Below, piece after piece: positions 46,655 through 53,752 of a stretch of 64,000 bases of DNA (its first letter is position 1; the number at the start of each line of letters is the position of its first letter). The stretch is taken from positions 2,930,001 to 2,994,000 of the forward strand of contig NZ_CP060720.1 in the NCBI RefSeq assembly GCF_014397115.1, given 5' to 3'. A program made the position numbers and the translations under genes. The notes below the pieces were generated by a model that did no database searches, was not told where the DNA came from, and saw nothing but the letters and a program-made list of their open reading frames with translations. This DNA is from Vagococcus carniphilus. Its GTDB lineage: Bacteria > Bacillota > Bacilli > Lactobacillales > Vagococcaceae.

Positions 46655-47563
46655 GTGACTTTTAAAATTTTTGCAGAATTAGTCGAATTAAAGGCTAAAA
46701 CAGCTAGTATTTTTCCCTTTTTAATGGGATTTCTTTATTCATGGTATCATTACCAACAAATTTATTGGGGAAATATGCTTTTATTCTTTATTTCCATGGT
46801 CCTATTCAACATGGCAGTGGATATTATGGACAACTACATGGATTATCACAACGCCACAGATGTACATGATTACAAGCATGAAACTAATATTATTGGAAGA
46901 GAAAACTTATCTCTTTCATTGATTCGAAATATGATGTGGAGCTTTATTATTACTTCTGCATTAATGGGTGTTTATTTAGCTTCTCAAACAAGTTGGGTTA
47001 TTCTTTTTCTAGGTATGTTTAGCTACGCTATGGGTATTTTTTATTCCGCTGGTCCAAAGCCGCTTTCTAGTCTTCCAGTTGGTGAAATTACATCTGGTTT
47101 AACTATGGGAATTGTTATTCCATTGATTTGTGTGTATCTCAACATTTATGACCTAGTTCCTTTTGACGCTTCACTCATTTGGCAAGTTGGACTCATGTCA
47201 CTACCTGCTGCTTTTTCTATTGCGAATCTAATGCTTGCTAACAACACTTGCGACTTAGAAGAAGACGTCCTAAATAATCGACATACCCTTGTTTATTATA
47301 TTGGTAAAAAAAGAGCTGTGCGTTTATTTCAAATTTTAGTTGTTGCTTCTTTTGTAGCAGCTACTCTAAGTGTCATTTTTAAAATTGTGCCATTAACCCT
47401 ATTACTTCTTTGGGGACTTTTTCCAAAAATCTGGAAAAACACACAACTCTACAGTAAAGAACAAATTAAAACGAAAACATTTCCACTTGCTATTAAAAAT
47501 TTAGCCTTAATTGTGATGGTTCAAGTGATTCTATTTGCTTTAGGCGTTGTATTTCATTTATAA
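46655..47563 (+). CDS. menA: 1,4-dihydroxy-2-naphthoate polyprenyltransferase
   Basis: UbiA-family membrane prenyltransferase, 302 aa and eight to nine helices. First Asp-rich motif NMAVDIMDNYMDYHNA, second NNTCDLEEDVLNNRHTL. Start GTG 46655 with GAAGGG upstream. It attaches the prenyl chain to DHNA in menaquinone/demethylmenaquinone synthesis. A lone menA plus prenyl synthase, with no other men genes here, is common in Lactobacillales. Confidence 0.92.
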   Translation: MTFKIFAELVELKAKTASIFPFLMGFLYSWYHYQQIYWGNMLLFFISMVLFNMAVDIMDNYMDYHNATDVHDYKHETNIIGRENLSLSLIRNMMWSFIITSALMGVYLASQTSWVILFLGMFSYAMGIFYSAGPKPLSSLPVGEITSGLTMGIVIPLICVYLNIYDLVPFDASLIWQVGLMSLPAAFSIANLMLANNTCDLEEDVLNNRHTLVYYIGKKRAVRLFQILVVASFVAATLSVIFKIVPLTLLLLWGLFPKIWKNTQLYSKEQIKTKTFPLAIKNLALIVMVQVILFALGVVFHL

Positions 47564-47570
47564 AAATTAA

Positions 47571-47597
47571 AGGTTGACTTGTATGTCAGCCTTTTTA
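47571..47597 (+). terminator. Terminator after menA
   Basis: AGGTTGAC / GTCAGCCT (one wobble) with T5. Confidence 0.65.
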
Positions 47598-47638
47598 TTA
47601 TATACTTAAGGAAAACCATCTAAAAAGGGTACCTTAAA

Positions 47639-47851
47639 ATGAACAAAAAGAAAGATCGCTTAGACGAATACATCAAATATGAAATGTCTGGAAAAGGAAA
47701 ACTTCTCCTTATTGTCATCTTATTTTTCCTGTGGCTAACTTTTTCTCACAACCTATTTGTCATGCTTATATTTTTTGGCGCCACAATCATCATTTCTATT
47801 TTATTAACTATCTACGAACTTATTTTCTATCATGATATTTACAAAGAATAA
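47639..47851 (+). CDS. Small two-helix membrane protein
   Basis: A 70-aa protein: charged N-terminus (MNKKKDRLDEYIKYEMSGKG) and two helices (LLLIVILFFLWLTF and VMLIFFGATIIISILLTIY). Ribosome site weak (AAAAAGGG). A TATACT -10 lies about 30 bp upstream, overlapping the menA terminator region. No family recognised. Confidence 0.6.
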   Translation: MNKKKDRLDEYIKYEMSGKGKLLLIVILFFLWLTFSHNLFVMLIFFGATIIISILLTIYELIFYHDIYKE

Positions 47852-47853
47852 TA

Positions 47854-47885
47854 CAAAAAAAGGCACCTGTTGTATCAGGTACCTT
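47854..47885 (-). terminator. Terminator of the deaminase gene
   Basis: Minus strand AAGGTACCTG / CAGGTGCCTT (wobble-compatible on this strand) with U7; 9 bp after the stop codon. Confidence 0.72.
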
Positions 47886-47893
47886 CATCATTA

Positions 47894-48910
47894 CTAATAA
47901 TTTTTCACGTAAGTATCAATCATCTCTAAATAGCGATTCTTTTCTTCCTCTGTTATCCATGACACTTCAAATGAATTTTTAGCTAGTTGAACTACTTGTT
48001 CTTGGCTCATATCGTATTTAGTCGCTAAGGCAAATAAATCATCTGAAATATAGCTTTGGAAATAGGCTGGATCATCTGAATTCACTGTTACTTTAACACC
48101 TTGATCTAGTAACTCAATGATTTCTTTTCCTTTCATATCATCCACAACAAAACCATTTGAGACAGGACAGCTTGTTAAACCAATGCCATGTTCCTTCACG
48201 TAATCAACTAATTTTTGATCTTCCACAATATTTGTTCCATGATCAATTCGGTCAACTTTAATATCCTCAATGACTTGTCTGATATGCTCGATTGAATTTT
48301 CTTGATCAATATCACAATGCATCGTTAATTTTAAACCTGCCGCACGAGCCTTCTCAAAAACGTGTGCAAATTTACTAGGTGGATTTCCTTTTTCATCTGA
48401 ATCTAACCCCACTCCAATAAATTTATCTTTATAAGGTAAAGCTTCTTCTAATGTCTTCTCAGCAGATTCAGCACTCATATCTCGTAAGAAACACATAATT
48501 AATTCTGAAGTAATTCCTAATTCTTCACTCTCTGAAATAGCACGATGGTAACCATTAACAACCGTTTCAAAGGATACACCACGTGTTGTATGTGCTTGAG
48601 GATCAAAGAAAAGTTCAGCATGTTTGATTCCTTGTTCTTTAGCATTTCTCAAATAAGCCATGGCTAATTCGTAAAAATCCTCTTCTTCTTGAAGTACATT
48701 CATTGCTGGGTAATAAATATTTAAAAATGATGGTAAAGAATCAAATTGATAAGAAGCTTTAATTTCTTCAATCGTTTCTTGACCAATATCCACTTTATTT
48801 TTTTGAGCTAATTTTAACTTTAAATCAGGTTCTAGTGTTCCTTCTAAATGTAAATGTAGTTCAGCTTTTGGTAATCCCTTAATAAAATCTAACGATATGT
48901 TTTTTGACAC
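47894..48910 (-). CDS. add: Adenine/adenosine deaminase family protein (probably adenine deaminase)
   Basis: Metal-dependent deaminase of about 338 aa. Start GTG 48910 follows GGGGAG; longer starts lack one. Zinc motif HLHLEGT, HCDID, catalytic DHGTN and TVNSDDPAYF. The HLHLEGTLEP and LDSDEKGNPPSKF signatures match the adenine-deaminase (Aah1-like) branch rather than true adenosine deaminases. It would convert adenine to hypoxanthine. A perfect CCGAAC palindrome lies about 124 bp upstream, suggesting purine control. Confidence 0.85.
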   Translation of the reverse strand: MSKNISLDFIKGLPKAELHLHLEGTLEPDLKLKLAQKNKVDIGQETIEEIKASYQFDSLPSFLNIYYPAMNVLQEEEDFYELAMAYLRNAKEQGIKHAELFFDPQAHTTRGVSFETVVNGYHRAISESEELGITSELIMCFLRDMSAESAEKTLEEALPYKDKFIGVGLDSDEKGNPPSKFAHVFEKARAAGLKLTMHCDIDQENSIEHIRQVIEDIKVDRIDHGTNIVEDQKLVDYVKEHGIGLTSCPVSNGFVVDDMKGKEIIELLDQGVKVTVNSDDPAYFQSYISDDLFALATKYDMSQEQVVQLAKNSFEVSWITEEEKNRYLEMIDTYVKNY

Positions 48911-49033
48911 ATTGTTCTCCCCATTCATCACTTATTTAAGAACAATATATCATTTTTATATTTAAATTCAAGATATTTAACTTAAAATACGAATTAAAAT
49001 GTTTTTTATTATAAATATCATTCGTTTATTCTG

Positions 49034-49047
49034 TCCGAACGTTCGGA
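49034..49047. promoter_or_regulatory. Perfect 14-bp palindrome containing PurR-box cores
   Basis: TCCGAACGTTCGGA, between divergent deaminase and AbrB-family genes. Each half carries the PurBox core CCGAAC. On the minus strand a second CGAA core (ACGAAT) lies 16 bp further on, near the spacing of paired PurBoxes. Confidence 0.45.
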
Positions 49048-49169
49048 TTACTTTAATTTTTACTGATTAGTGCTAATTTATATTTTTGTCCTTTTACTGT
49101 TCTTTTTTTAGATATCCTCTTCATATAAAAATATCTACTTTATAATAAAGTGACAGAGGAGTGAATAGG

Positions 49170-50228
49170 ATGGTTTTAAGAATGGTTGAAACGTTTATCG
49201 TAGGATTACTAGGTGGCATTATCGCTAAAAAAATAAAAATACCAGCCCCTTTTATGACTGGTAGTATGCTTGCTGTCGCTTTATTTTCTGTTTTAACTGA
49301 GCAAACTCTTATGCCTAGTACGTTCAAGATAATTGCACAAATTGTTAGTGGAGCCTATATTGGACAACAAGTTAGTAAAGCTGACCTACTAAACTTACCT
49401 AAAATAGGGAAATCTATTCTCTTTTTGATGTTACTTTTTACTTTCAATATGTTTGCTATGGGATTTGTTTTTCATCATTTTTTTCAAATGGATTTAGTGA
49501 CTGCCCTACTTAGTTGTATGCCTGGTGGGATTATGGATGTCTCACTTATCAGTATTGATATGGGAGCAGAATCAGAAATAGTCGCAACAATGCAGCTTTC
49601 TCGTCTTGTCGGAATTCTTCTAATTTTACCAGTCTGGATTAATTTTTTATTAAAACATTTTGGAGACGAACAGAAAGAAACTTCTTCCAATACGTCTCCA
49701 AAAAAATTAGAAAAAACGTTACCCATTGGTACAAATCGACACTTGTCAAATGACCTACTTATTTTAATTGTTTCAGGTATTGGTGGGGCAATTGGTATTT
49801 ATCTAGGAATTCCTGTTGGCGCTTTAATCTTTTCACTTATTTTCTCTTGTCTTTTAAAATTAACTAAAAACACCGCTCAACTTAATAGCAATATTCGATA
49901 TCTTGCCCAAATTCTTGCTGGATCAATTATAGGAAGCACTTTTACTCGACATAGTATGACTCAAATTCATCAACTGATTGTCCCAGCAACTTTATTACTA
50001 TTTAGTTATCTTTTTATTAATGTCTTATTTGGTGTCATTATTTATAAGAGAGGTATTCTTGATTTAAAATCAGCTTTGTTTGCGTCTTCTCCTGCTGGTG
50101 CAACAGACATCTCATTGATTGCTGGCGAATTAGGAGGAGATATGCCAAAAATTGCAGCTATCCAAATCAGTCGAACCATTTATACAATTGTTGTCCTTCC
50201 GACTTTGGTGCAGTGGTTTATCCAGTAA
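49170..50228 (+). CDS. AbrB-family (AbrB duplication) membrane protein
   Basis: A 352-aa protein with ten or more membrane helices in two homologous halves (GLLGGIIAKKIKIPAPFMTGSM and GIGGAIGIYLGIPVGALIFS). It carries the repeated motif SCMPGGIMDVSLI / ASSPAGATDISLI typical of the family once called ammonia monooxygenase-like. Not related to the AbrB DNA-binding protein. Transport substrate unknown. ATG 49170 chosen because GAGGAG overlaps the earlier GTG. Confidence 0.85.
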   Translation: MVLRMVETFIVGLLGGIIAKKIKIPAPFMTGSMLAVALFSVLTEQTLMPSTFKIIAQIVSGAYIGQQVSKADLLNLPKIGKSILFLMLLFTFNMFAMGFVFHHFFQMDLVTALLSCMPGGIMDVSLISIDMGAESEIVATMQLSRLVGILLILPVWINFLLKHFGDEQKETSSNTSPKKLEKTLPIGTNRHLSNDLLILIVSGIGGAIGIYLGIPVGALIFSLIFSCLLKLTKNTAQLNSNIRYLAQILAGSIIGSTFTRHSMTQIHQLIVPATLLLFSYLFINVLFGVIIYKRGILDLKSALFASSPAGATDISLIAGELGGDMPKIAAIQISRTIYTIVVLPTLVQWFIQ

Positions 50229-50250
50229 TAAAATATTCGTCATTTAAAAA

Positions 50251-50694
50251 TTAATCAATTTTCAATAATTTCTTTATTATTTTTTCTAAAAAATTATGCC
50301 AAAGGATTGTTCCGATTAAAACAAGCATAATAAATCTAAAATACCAAGCGTAATCAATATCAAATAACTCATTTCCTTCAAAAAAATTAAATCCTATATC
50401 GATTGCTAACCATACAAGAATCAACCCTACTAGATTGTTCCAATTTTCCCAAGCTATGCCCTTTTTAACATAATTATCTTTCTTATTAACTAAATGAATA
50501 TCTTCTCTCATCAATTCATCTAAAGATATCTCAAAGAAATCGCTTAATTGGATGAGTTGATGTAAGTCAGGATAGCTTTTTCCTGTTTCCCATTTTGAAA
50601 CCAAAGGACGACTCACAAATAACTTCTTAGCTAAGTCTTCTTGTGTCATATTTTTATTCACTCGATTTTCCTTTATCATCTCACCTATTTTCAT
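50251..50694 (-). CDS. XRE transcriptional regulator with C-terminal membrane helices
   Basis: A 147-aa protein. HTH at residues 1-65 (GEMIKENRVNKNMTQEDLAKKLFVSRPLVSKWE), then two membrane segments (NLVGLILVWLAIDIGFNFF, FRFIMLVLIGTILWHNF). ATG 50694 follows AAAGGGG. The architecture suggests a membrane-tethered repressor; targets unknown. Confidence 0.82.
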   Translation of the reverse strand: MKIGEMIKENRVNKNMTQEDLAKKLFVSRPLVSKWETGKSYPDLHQLIQLSDFFEISLDELMREDIHLVNKKDNYVKKGIAWENWNNLVGLILVWLAIDIGFNFFEGNELFDIDYAWYFRFIMLVLIGTILWHNFLEKIIKKLLKID

Positions 50695-50929
50695 TGTAAC
50701 CACCCCTTTAATTAATCATACCTTATCCGTTTAAAAATAAGCCCTTTTCATCTAAAAAAAGTGTGATACAATTCGTTACAGCTTGATTTAATACGGTTTG
50801 CCAAACGCTAGTTTATCATCTCATTTTTTAATTTTTTATTTTTCTTAATAATTCCTTTATAAAAATTTCTTATTTTATCCTAATTTCATCACAATTTATA
50901 CACATCTATGTTCTATTATATAAGCATAC
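50695..50929. other. Intergenic region with promoter of sRNA A
   Basis: No gene found. Holds the regulator promoter region and, at its right end, the sRNA promoter: TATACA (50897-50902), 16 bp, TATAAG (50919-50924). Confidence 0.5.
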
Positions 50930-51033
50930 CAACAAAACAACCCTAACAAACTTTTTCATTTTATTTACTCCTCCAAAGTAAATAAAACAACTCCTTTTTA
51001 AAGCGATCAGTCGATGACTGGTCGTTTTTTTTT
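50930..51033 (+). ncRNA. Anti-ribosome-site small RNA, copy A
   Basis: About 104 nt. An unstructured CA-rich 5' segment is followed by CUUUUUCAUU, antisense to AUGAAAAAG. An 11-bp hairpin comes next, TTTTATTTACT / AGTAAATAAAA (50959-50987) with loop CCTCCAA, antisense to a ribosome site. Then CUCCUUUUU in single strand, and a terminator CGATCAGTC / GACTGGTCG with T9. The U-G pair in the terminator only works on the plus strand, which fixes the transcribed strand. One of five related loci in the window. Confidence 0.7.
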
Positions 51034-51102
51034 GATTTAAAGGCATCATGGTATAATTAGATACAATATTTATTTCAATAAAATAAAAAGGATACTTTTA
51101 AA

Positions 51103-51498
51103 ATGGAAAATACTTTTAAACTAGATACTGGTGATAACCTTTTTCTATCACCCCATATAACTAGTCAAACTATTATTGATTTAGTTCAAAAATTAAGTAA
51201 AAATGAACTTGATTTTATCGTTTTGGAACCAAAGACGCCTATTAAAAACAGCCTCTATATTCAAATAATTTACGGGTTTTCTGTAGAATTACGCCTTGTT
51301 TTACCTAATGACGAGATACGACACTATTCTTATGAAACTGAAAATATGAATGAAGTCATCACTATTTTTCTTAATTATTTTGAAAAGAAAGAAATACCCA
51401 ATTTAGACACATGGGAAGATATATCTGATTCATTTCGTCCAAATCTATTTTCAACTATTTTCTCTAAATTAAGAAGTTCAAAAAAGAAAAGGAGATGA
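51103..51498 (+). CDS. Hypothetical cytosolic protein
   Basis: A 131-aa protein, no membrane segment, basic C-terminus (LRSSKKKRR). No family recognised. AAAAGGA precedes ATG 51103; promoter with extended -10 TGGTATAAT at 51049-51057. The next gene starts 5 bp after its stop, so the two are an operon. Confidence 0.6.
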   Translation: MENTFKLDTGDNLFLSPHITSQTIIDLVQKLSKNELDFIVLEPKTPIKNSLYIQIIYGFSVELRLVLPNDEIRHYSYETENMNEVITIFLNYFEKKEIPNLDTWEDISDSFRPNLFSTIFSKLRSSKKKRR

Positions 51499-51503
51499 TT
51501 TGA

Positions 51504-51821
51504 ATGAATAAATCTTATTTTTTCTCACTTATAAGTTGTTCTCTCTTTATTTTAGGCTGGATCTGTTGGATTCCAAATCTATTCTTTTACAACCCTAATG
51601 ATCCGCCTATATTCATATTCTTTACGCCAATTATTGGTGCTATCGGTATTTTCTTTGCTTCAAAAATAGAGTCTACAAAAATGAAATACTTCCTGTTTTT
51701 TCTCAATCTAACAGTCACCTTTAGTATTGGTCTAATTTTTTTCTTGGGAACACTTTTTTTTCGGACCTTAATCATTCTCAATAGATATTATTTCTGCCCT
51801 CATCTTTTCGAACTAGTGTAA
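51504..51821 (+). CDS. Small three-helix membrane protein
   Basis: A 105-aa hydrophobic protein with three predicted helices (FSLISCSLFILGWICWI, FIFFTPIIGAIGIFFA, YFLFFLNLTVTFSIGLIFFLG). AAAAGGAG precedes ATG 51504. Its 3' end overlaps the convergent XRE gene by 44 bp, so the last residues may be non-native. Family unknown. Confidence 0.6.
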   Translation: MNKSYFFSLISCSLFILGWICWIPNLFFYNPNDPPIFIFFTPIIGAIGIFFASKIESTKMKYFLFFLNLTVTFSIGLIFFLGTLFFRTLIILNRYYFCPHLFELV

Positions 51822-52266
51822 TAATACCGTGAATTGTTAACCCTAGGATAAGAAAAACTAGCAAGCCTATTGCCACTAAAATAGTCCACATTTGCCAAGT
51901 TTCTGGTTTTTTTAAGACAACTAATAGCAATGAAACCATCATTCCTACAAATAGCGAAACAGCATAAAATAAACCAATAGCCGTATCGTATTTATTAATT
52001 GGCATCTCCATTTTTTCTACTTCCTTATCAATCATCTTTTGGTCATCTCCTATTTTACTACTTTGCTCTTTTCGAACTAGCTGATCAAGATTAGCTCCTA
52101 ATACTGCTGATAACTTTTCTATAGTTGGTCTATCAGGAACTGTTACATTTCTCTCCCAATTAGAAACAGCTTGTCTTGTTACATGTAATTCTTTTGCCAA
52201 GTCATCTTGTGTTAACTTTTTTTCTTTTCTCTTTTGCGATATCAAGTTACCTGCGTCTTCACTCAT
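51778..52266 (-). CDS. XRE transcriptional regulator with membrane anchor
   Basis: A 162-aa protein. HTH at residues 5-65 (NLISQKRKEKKLTQDDLAKELHVTRQAVSNWERN), a linker, and two helices (IGLFYAVSLFVGMMVSLLLVV, ILVAIGLLVFLILGLTIHGI). GAGGAGG precedes ATG 52266. Same architecture as the regulator at 50251-50694 but not a close copy. Confidence 0.83.
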   Translation of the reverse strand: MSEDAGNLISQKRKEKKLTQDDLAKELHVTRQAVSNWERNVTVPDRPTIEKLSAVLGANLDQLVRKEQSSKIGDDQKMIDKEVEKMEMPINKYDTAIGLFYAVSLFVGMMVSLLLVVLKKPETWQMWTILVAIGLLVFLILGLTIHGIITLVRKDEGRNNIY

Positions 52267-52414
52267 TTGCTGACCTCCTCACTCAATCATGACAGATTAT
52301 TTTTACATTTTACAGCAATTATCTTCTTAATTGCGCAATTATTTAGCAATCTAAAAAAAGTTTTTATTTTGTCACGACTTTGTCACAGCATTTTGTTAAG
52401 GTATGACTATAACA

Positions 52415-52505
52415 ACTTTAGTTGTTTTCATTATTATTTGCTCCTAATGAGTAAATATACTTTTCCTTTTTTTAGACTAGTCTTGGGGTGACTAGTCTTT
52501 TTTTA
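52415..52505 (+). ncRNA. Anti-ribosome-site small RNA, copy E (divergent)
   Basis: Promoter TTGTCA (52380-52385), 16 bp, TATGAC. The RNA has a 5' hairpin AACAAC/GTTGTT, then UUUUCAUUAUUAUUUGCUCCU, antisense to AGGAG-spacer-AUGAAAA. The hairpin TATTTGCTC / GAGTAAATA (52435-52457) has loop CTAAT. CUUUUCC follows, then terminator AGACTAGTC / GACTAGTCT with a long T-run. Its primary sequence differs from A-D while the layout is kept, which argues for selection on structure. Confidence 0.6.
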
Positions 52506-52564
52506 TTTATTATAAATCTTTCATGAAAAGGAATGCCAGTCCCTGTAAAAGGTTCATGAATATT

Positions 52565-52593
52565 TTGATACAATTTTGATATCATGCTATAAT
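52565..52593 (+). promoter_or_regulatory. Promoter of the par-type antitoxin RNA
   Basis: TTGATA (52565-52570), 17-bp spacer, consensus TATAAT (52588-52593). Confidence 0.75.
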
Positions 52594-52599
52594 GGTATC

Positions 52600-52662
52600 G
52601 CAAAGAAGTTATCACAGTAACACGAAGCCCCTGAAGAAGTCGGATTCTTCAGGGGCTTATTT
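52600..52662 (+). ncRNA. Antitoxin RNA (RNAII-like) of an Fst/par type I system
   Basis: About 60-nt RNA carrying direct repeat GTTATCACAGTAACAC (52608-52623), then the bidirectional terminator. The same repeat at 52769-52784 covers the toxin ribosome site and start on the opposite strand. The RNA can therefore pair with the toxin mRNA both there and at the shared terminator, as in the pAD1 par locus. Confidence 0.75.
52625..52658. terminator. Bidirectional terminator shared by toxin mRNA and antitoxin RNA
   Basis: AAGCCCCTGAAGAA / TTCTTCAGGGGCTT, 14-bp perfect stem with a 6-base loop. Confidence 0.85.
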
Positions 52663-52689
52663 GTGGGCTAATGTCGCCTTAATTTTGTT

Positions 52690-52776
52690 TTACTTCTTGT
52701 CTCGATTATTCAGCCAGTAATCAAAAAAGGTTATTAATATACCTACAAGAAGGGAGCAAAGAAAGTTCGTTATCAC
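52690..52776 (-). CDS. fst: Fst/Ldr-family type I toxin peptide
   Basis: A 28-aa membrane toxin: start GTG 52776, short N-terminus, hydrophobic helix SLLVGILITFFDYWL and charged tail NNRDKK, the standard Fst-family plan. AGAGGTG ribosome site just upstream lies in the direct repeat. The mRNA promoter has TATAAT on the minus strand (52824-52829). The mRNA 5' end can form the hairpin TGTCG/CGACA like the upstream helix of par RNAI. Such peptides insert in the membrane and disturb nucleoid and division when the antitoxin RNA is lost. Confidence 0.82.
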   Translation of the reverse strand: MITNFLCSLLVGILITFFDYWLNNRDKK

Positions 52777-52784
52777 AGTAACAC
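52769..52784. repeat. Direct repeat copy at the toxin start (DR)
   Basis: GTTATCACAGTAACAC, identical to 52608-52623, 161 bp apart. The equivalent of DRa/DRb in par loci. Confidence 0.8.
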
Positions 52785-52904
52785 CTCTTCTCAGCCGCTA
52801 GACTGTCGGATAGGCGACAATTTATTATATCAAAATAAATCTTTCATAAAAAGGAGTCATGATTATCAAAGTTTATTCACAATTAGAAGCTATTATATAT
52901 ATAT

Positions 52905-53006
52905 ACCAACAAAACAAACCTAACAAACTTTTTCATTTTATTTACTCCTCCAAAGTAAATAAACAACTCCTTTTTTGACCTCTAGTATTGACTAGGGGTC
53001 TTTTTC
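52905..53006 (+). ncRNA. Anti-ribosome-site small RNA, copy B
   Basis: The same core as copy A (CA-rich 5' end, CTTTTTCATTTT, hairpin around CTCCTCCAAAG, CAACTCCTTTTTT), with -35 TTCACA and -10 TATATA at the equivalent positions. The terminator is new in sequence: GACCTCTAGT / ACTAGGGGTC with a U-G pair valid only on the plus strand, then T5. It lies directly next to the Fst toxin promoter. Confidence 0.7.
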
Positions 53007-53019
53007 TTGAGATCAATGC

Positions 53020-53069
53020 AAAAAAAGCAATCAAGTTACTATGAGAGACAGTTACTTGATTGCTTTTTT
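53020..53069. terminator. Terminator after the YxeA-family gene
   Basis: AAAAAAGCAATCAAGT / ACTTGATTGCTTTTTT with an 18-base loop; symmetrical A and T runs. Confidence 0.8.
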
Positions 53070-53075
53070 ATCTTT

Positions 53076-53471
53076 TTATTTTCTTAATTGTTCTAAGATA
53101 TCTTTTGGAACGTTTTTTTCTTCCGTTACGTAAGGCCCTTTTACGACTCTTTTATTAGAAATCTCTGCTTTCACAATCGTTCCTGGTTGATAAGGAGTTG
53201 GATTAGGACTTGTCATGCTATAACTTTGAGTTTGTCTTTTTCCATTTTCCTTAACAAAATCAAATGAATAATCGTAAGAATAATTTAAAGTACCATCACT
53301 TTCTTTAATTTTCTTTCCGCTCATATCAAGAGCTTCTTTCTTCTCAGGTACTTCAGCAGGTACTACTGCATAAGCTGTTGTGGCTTTATATGTATCATTG
53401 TAATAAGCGTATGTTTTAAATCCAACTACTCCTAATATGGCAACAAAAATAATCGGGATAATTTTTTTCAT
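53076..53471 (-). CDS. YxeA family (DUF1093) secreted protein
   Basis: A 131-aa protein with an N-terminal signal/anchor (MKKIIPIIFVAILGVVGFKTYAY), then an OB-like beta domain of the YxeA family (YSYDYSFDFVKENGKRQT, PTPYQPGTIVKAEISNKRV). Function unknown; usually extracytoplasmic. AAAGGAG precedes ATG 53471, and the start AUGAAAAAAA makes it a potential target of the neighbouring sRNAs. Confidence 0.8.
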   Translation of the reverse strand: MKKIIPIIFVAILGVVGFKTYAYYNDTYKATTAYAVVPAEVPEKKEALDMSGKKIKESDGTLNYSYDYSFDFVKENGKRQTQSYSMTSPNPTPYQPGTIVKAEISNKRVVKGPYVTEEKNVPKDILEQLRK

Positions 53472-53563
53472 GATAATCTCTCCTTTATTTGTTTATAGTT
53501 ACACTTTAACAAACTCATCTTACAGGAAAAATTGATGTTACTTACATTCTTGTCACCTATTTT

Positions 53564-53750
53564 CTTCTTAACTTTTTCTTTAAAGAATTTTCACTATTTA
53601 TCTTATTTTTATCATTATTTTGACATATCTATCCCTTATTATATGAGCATACCAACAAAACAAACCTAACAAACTTTTTCATTTATTTACTCCTCCAAAG
53701 TAAATAAACAACTCCTTTTTCAGGTCATCTTTTGAGATGACCTGTTTTTT
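53564..53750. repeat. Left copy of a 187-bp direct repeat (contains sRNA C)
   Basis: Nearly identical to 58373-58559 (offset 4809), with only a few substitutions. The two copies bracket the ECF sigma/ABC operon. Confidence 0.85.
53653..53750 (+). ncRNA. Anti-ribosome-site small RNA, copy C
   Basis: Promoter TTGACA (53620-53625), 16 bp, TATGAG (53642-53647). Core as in the other copies; hairpin TTTATTTACT / AGTAAATAAA with loop CCTCCAA; terminator CAGGTCATCT / AGATGACCTG with T6. The antisense segment matches SD, spacer and AUGAAAAAG in one continuous run. Confidence 0.72.
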
Positions 53751-53752
53751 GT

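Noticed and set aside
50906-50959. Minus-strand small frames beginning MKKFVRVVLLVCLYN at sRNA A, and similar ones at copies B, C and D, each with an excellent ribosome site
   Set aside because: They arise because the sRNA is antisense to a start site. Promoters and terminators lie on the plus strand, terminator wobble pairs work only there, and the frames end differently in B (MKKFVRFVLLVYIYIIASN). I cannot fully exclude a short peptide.
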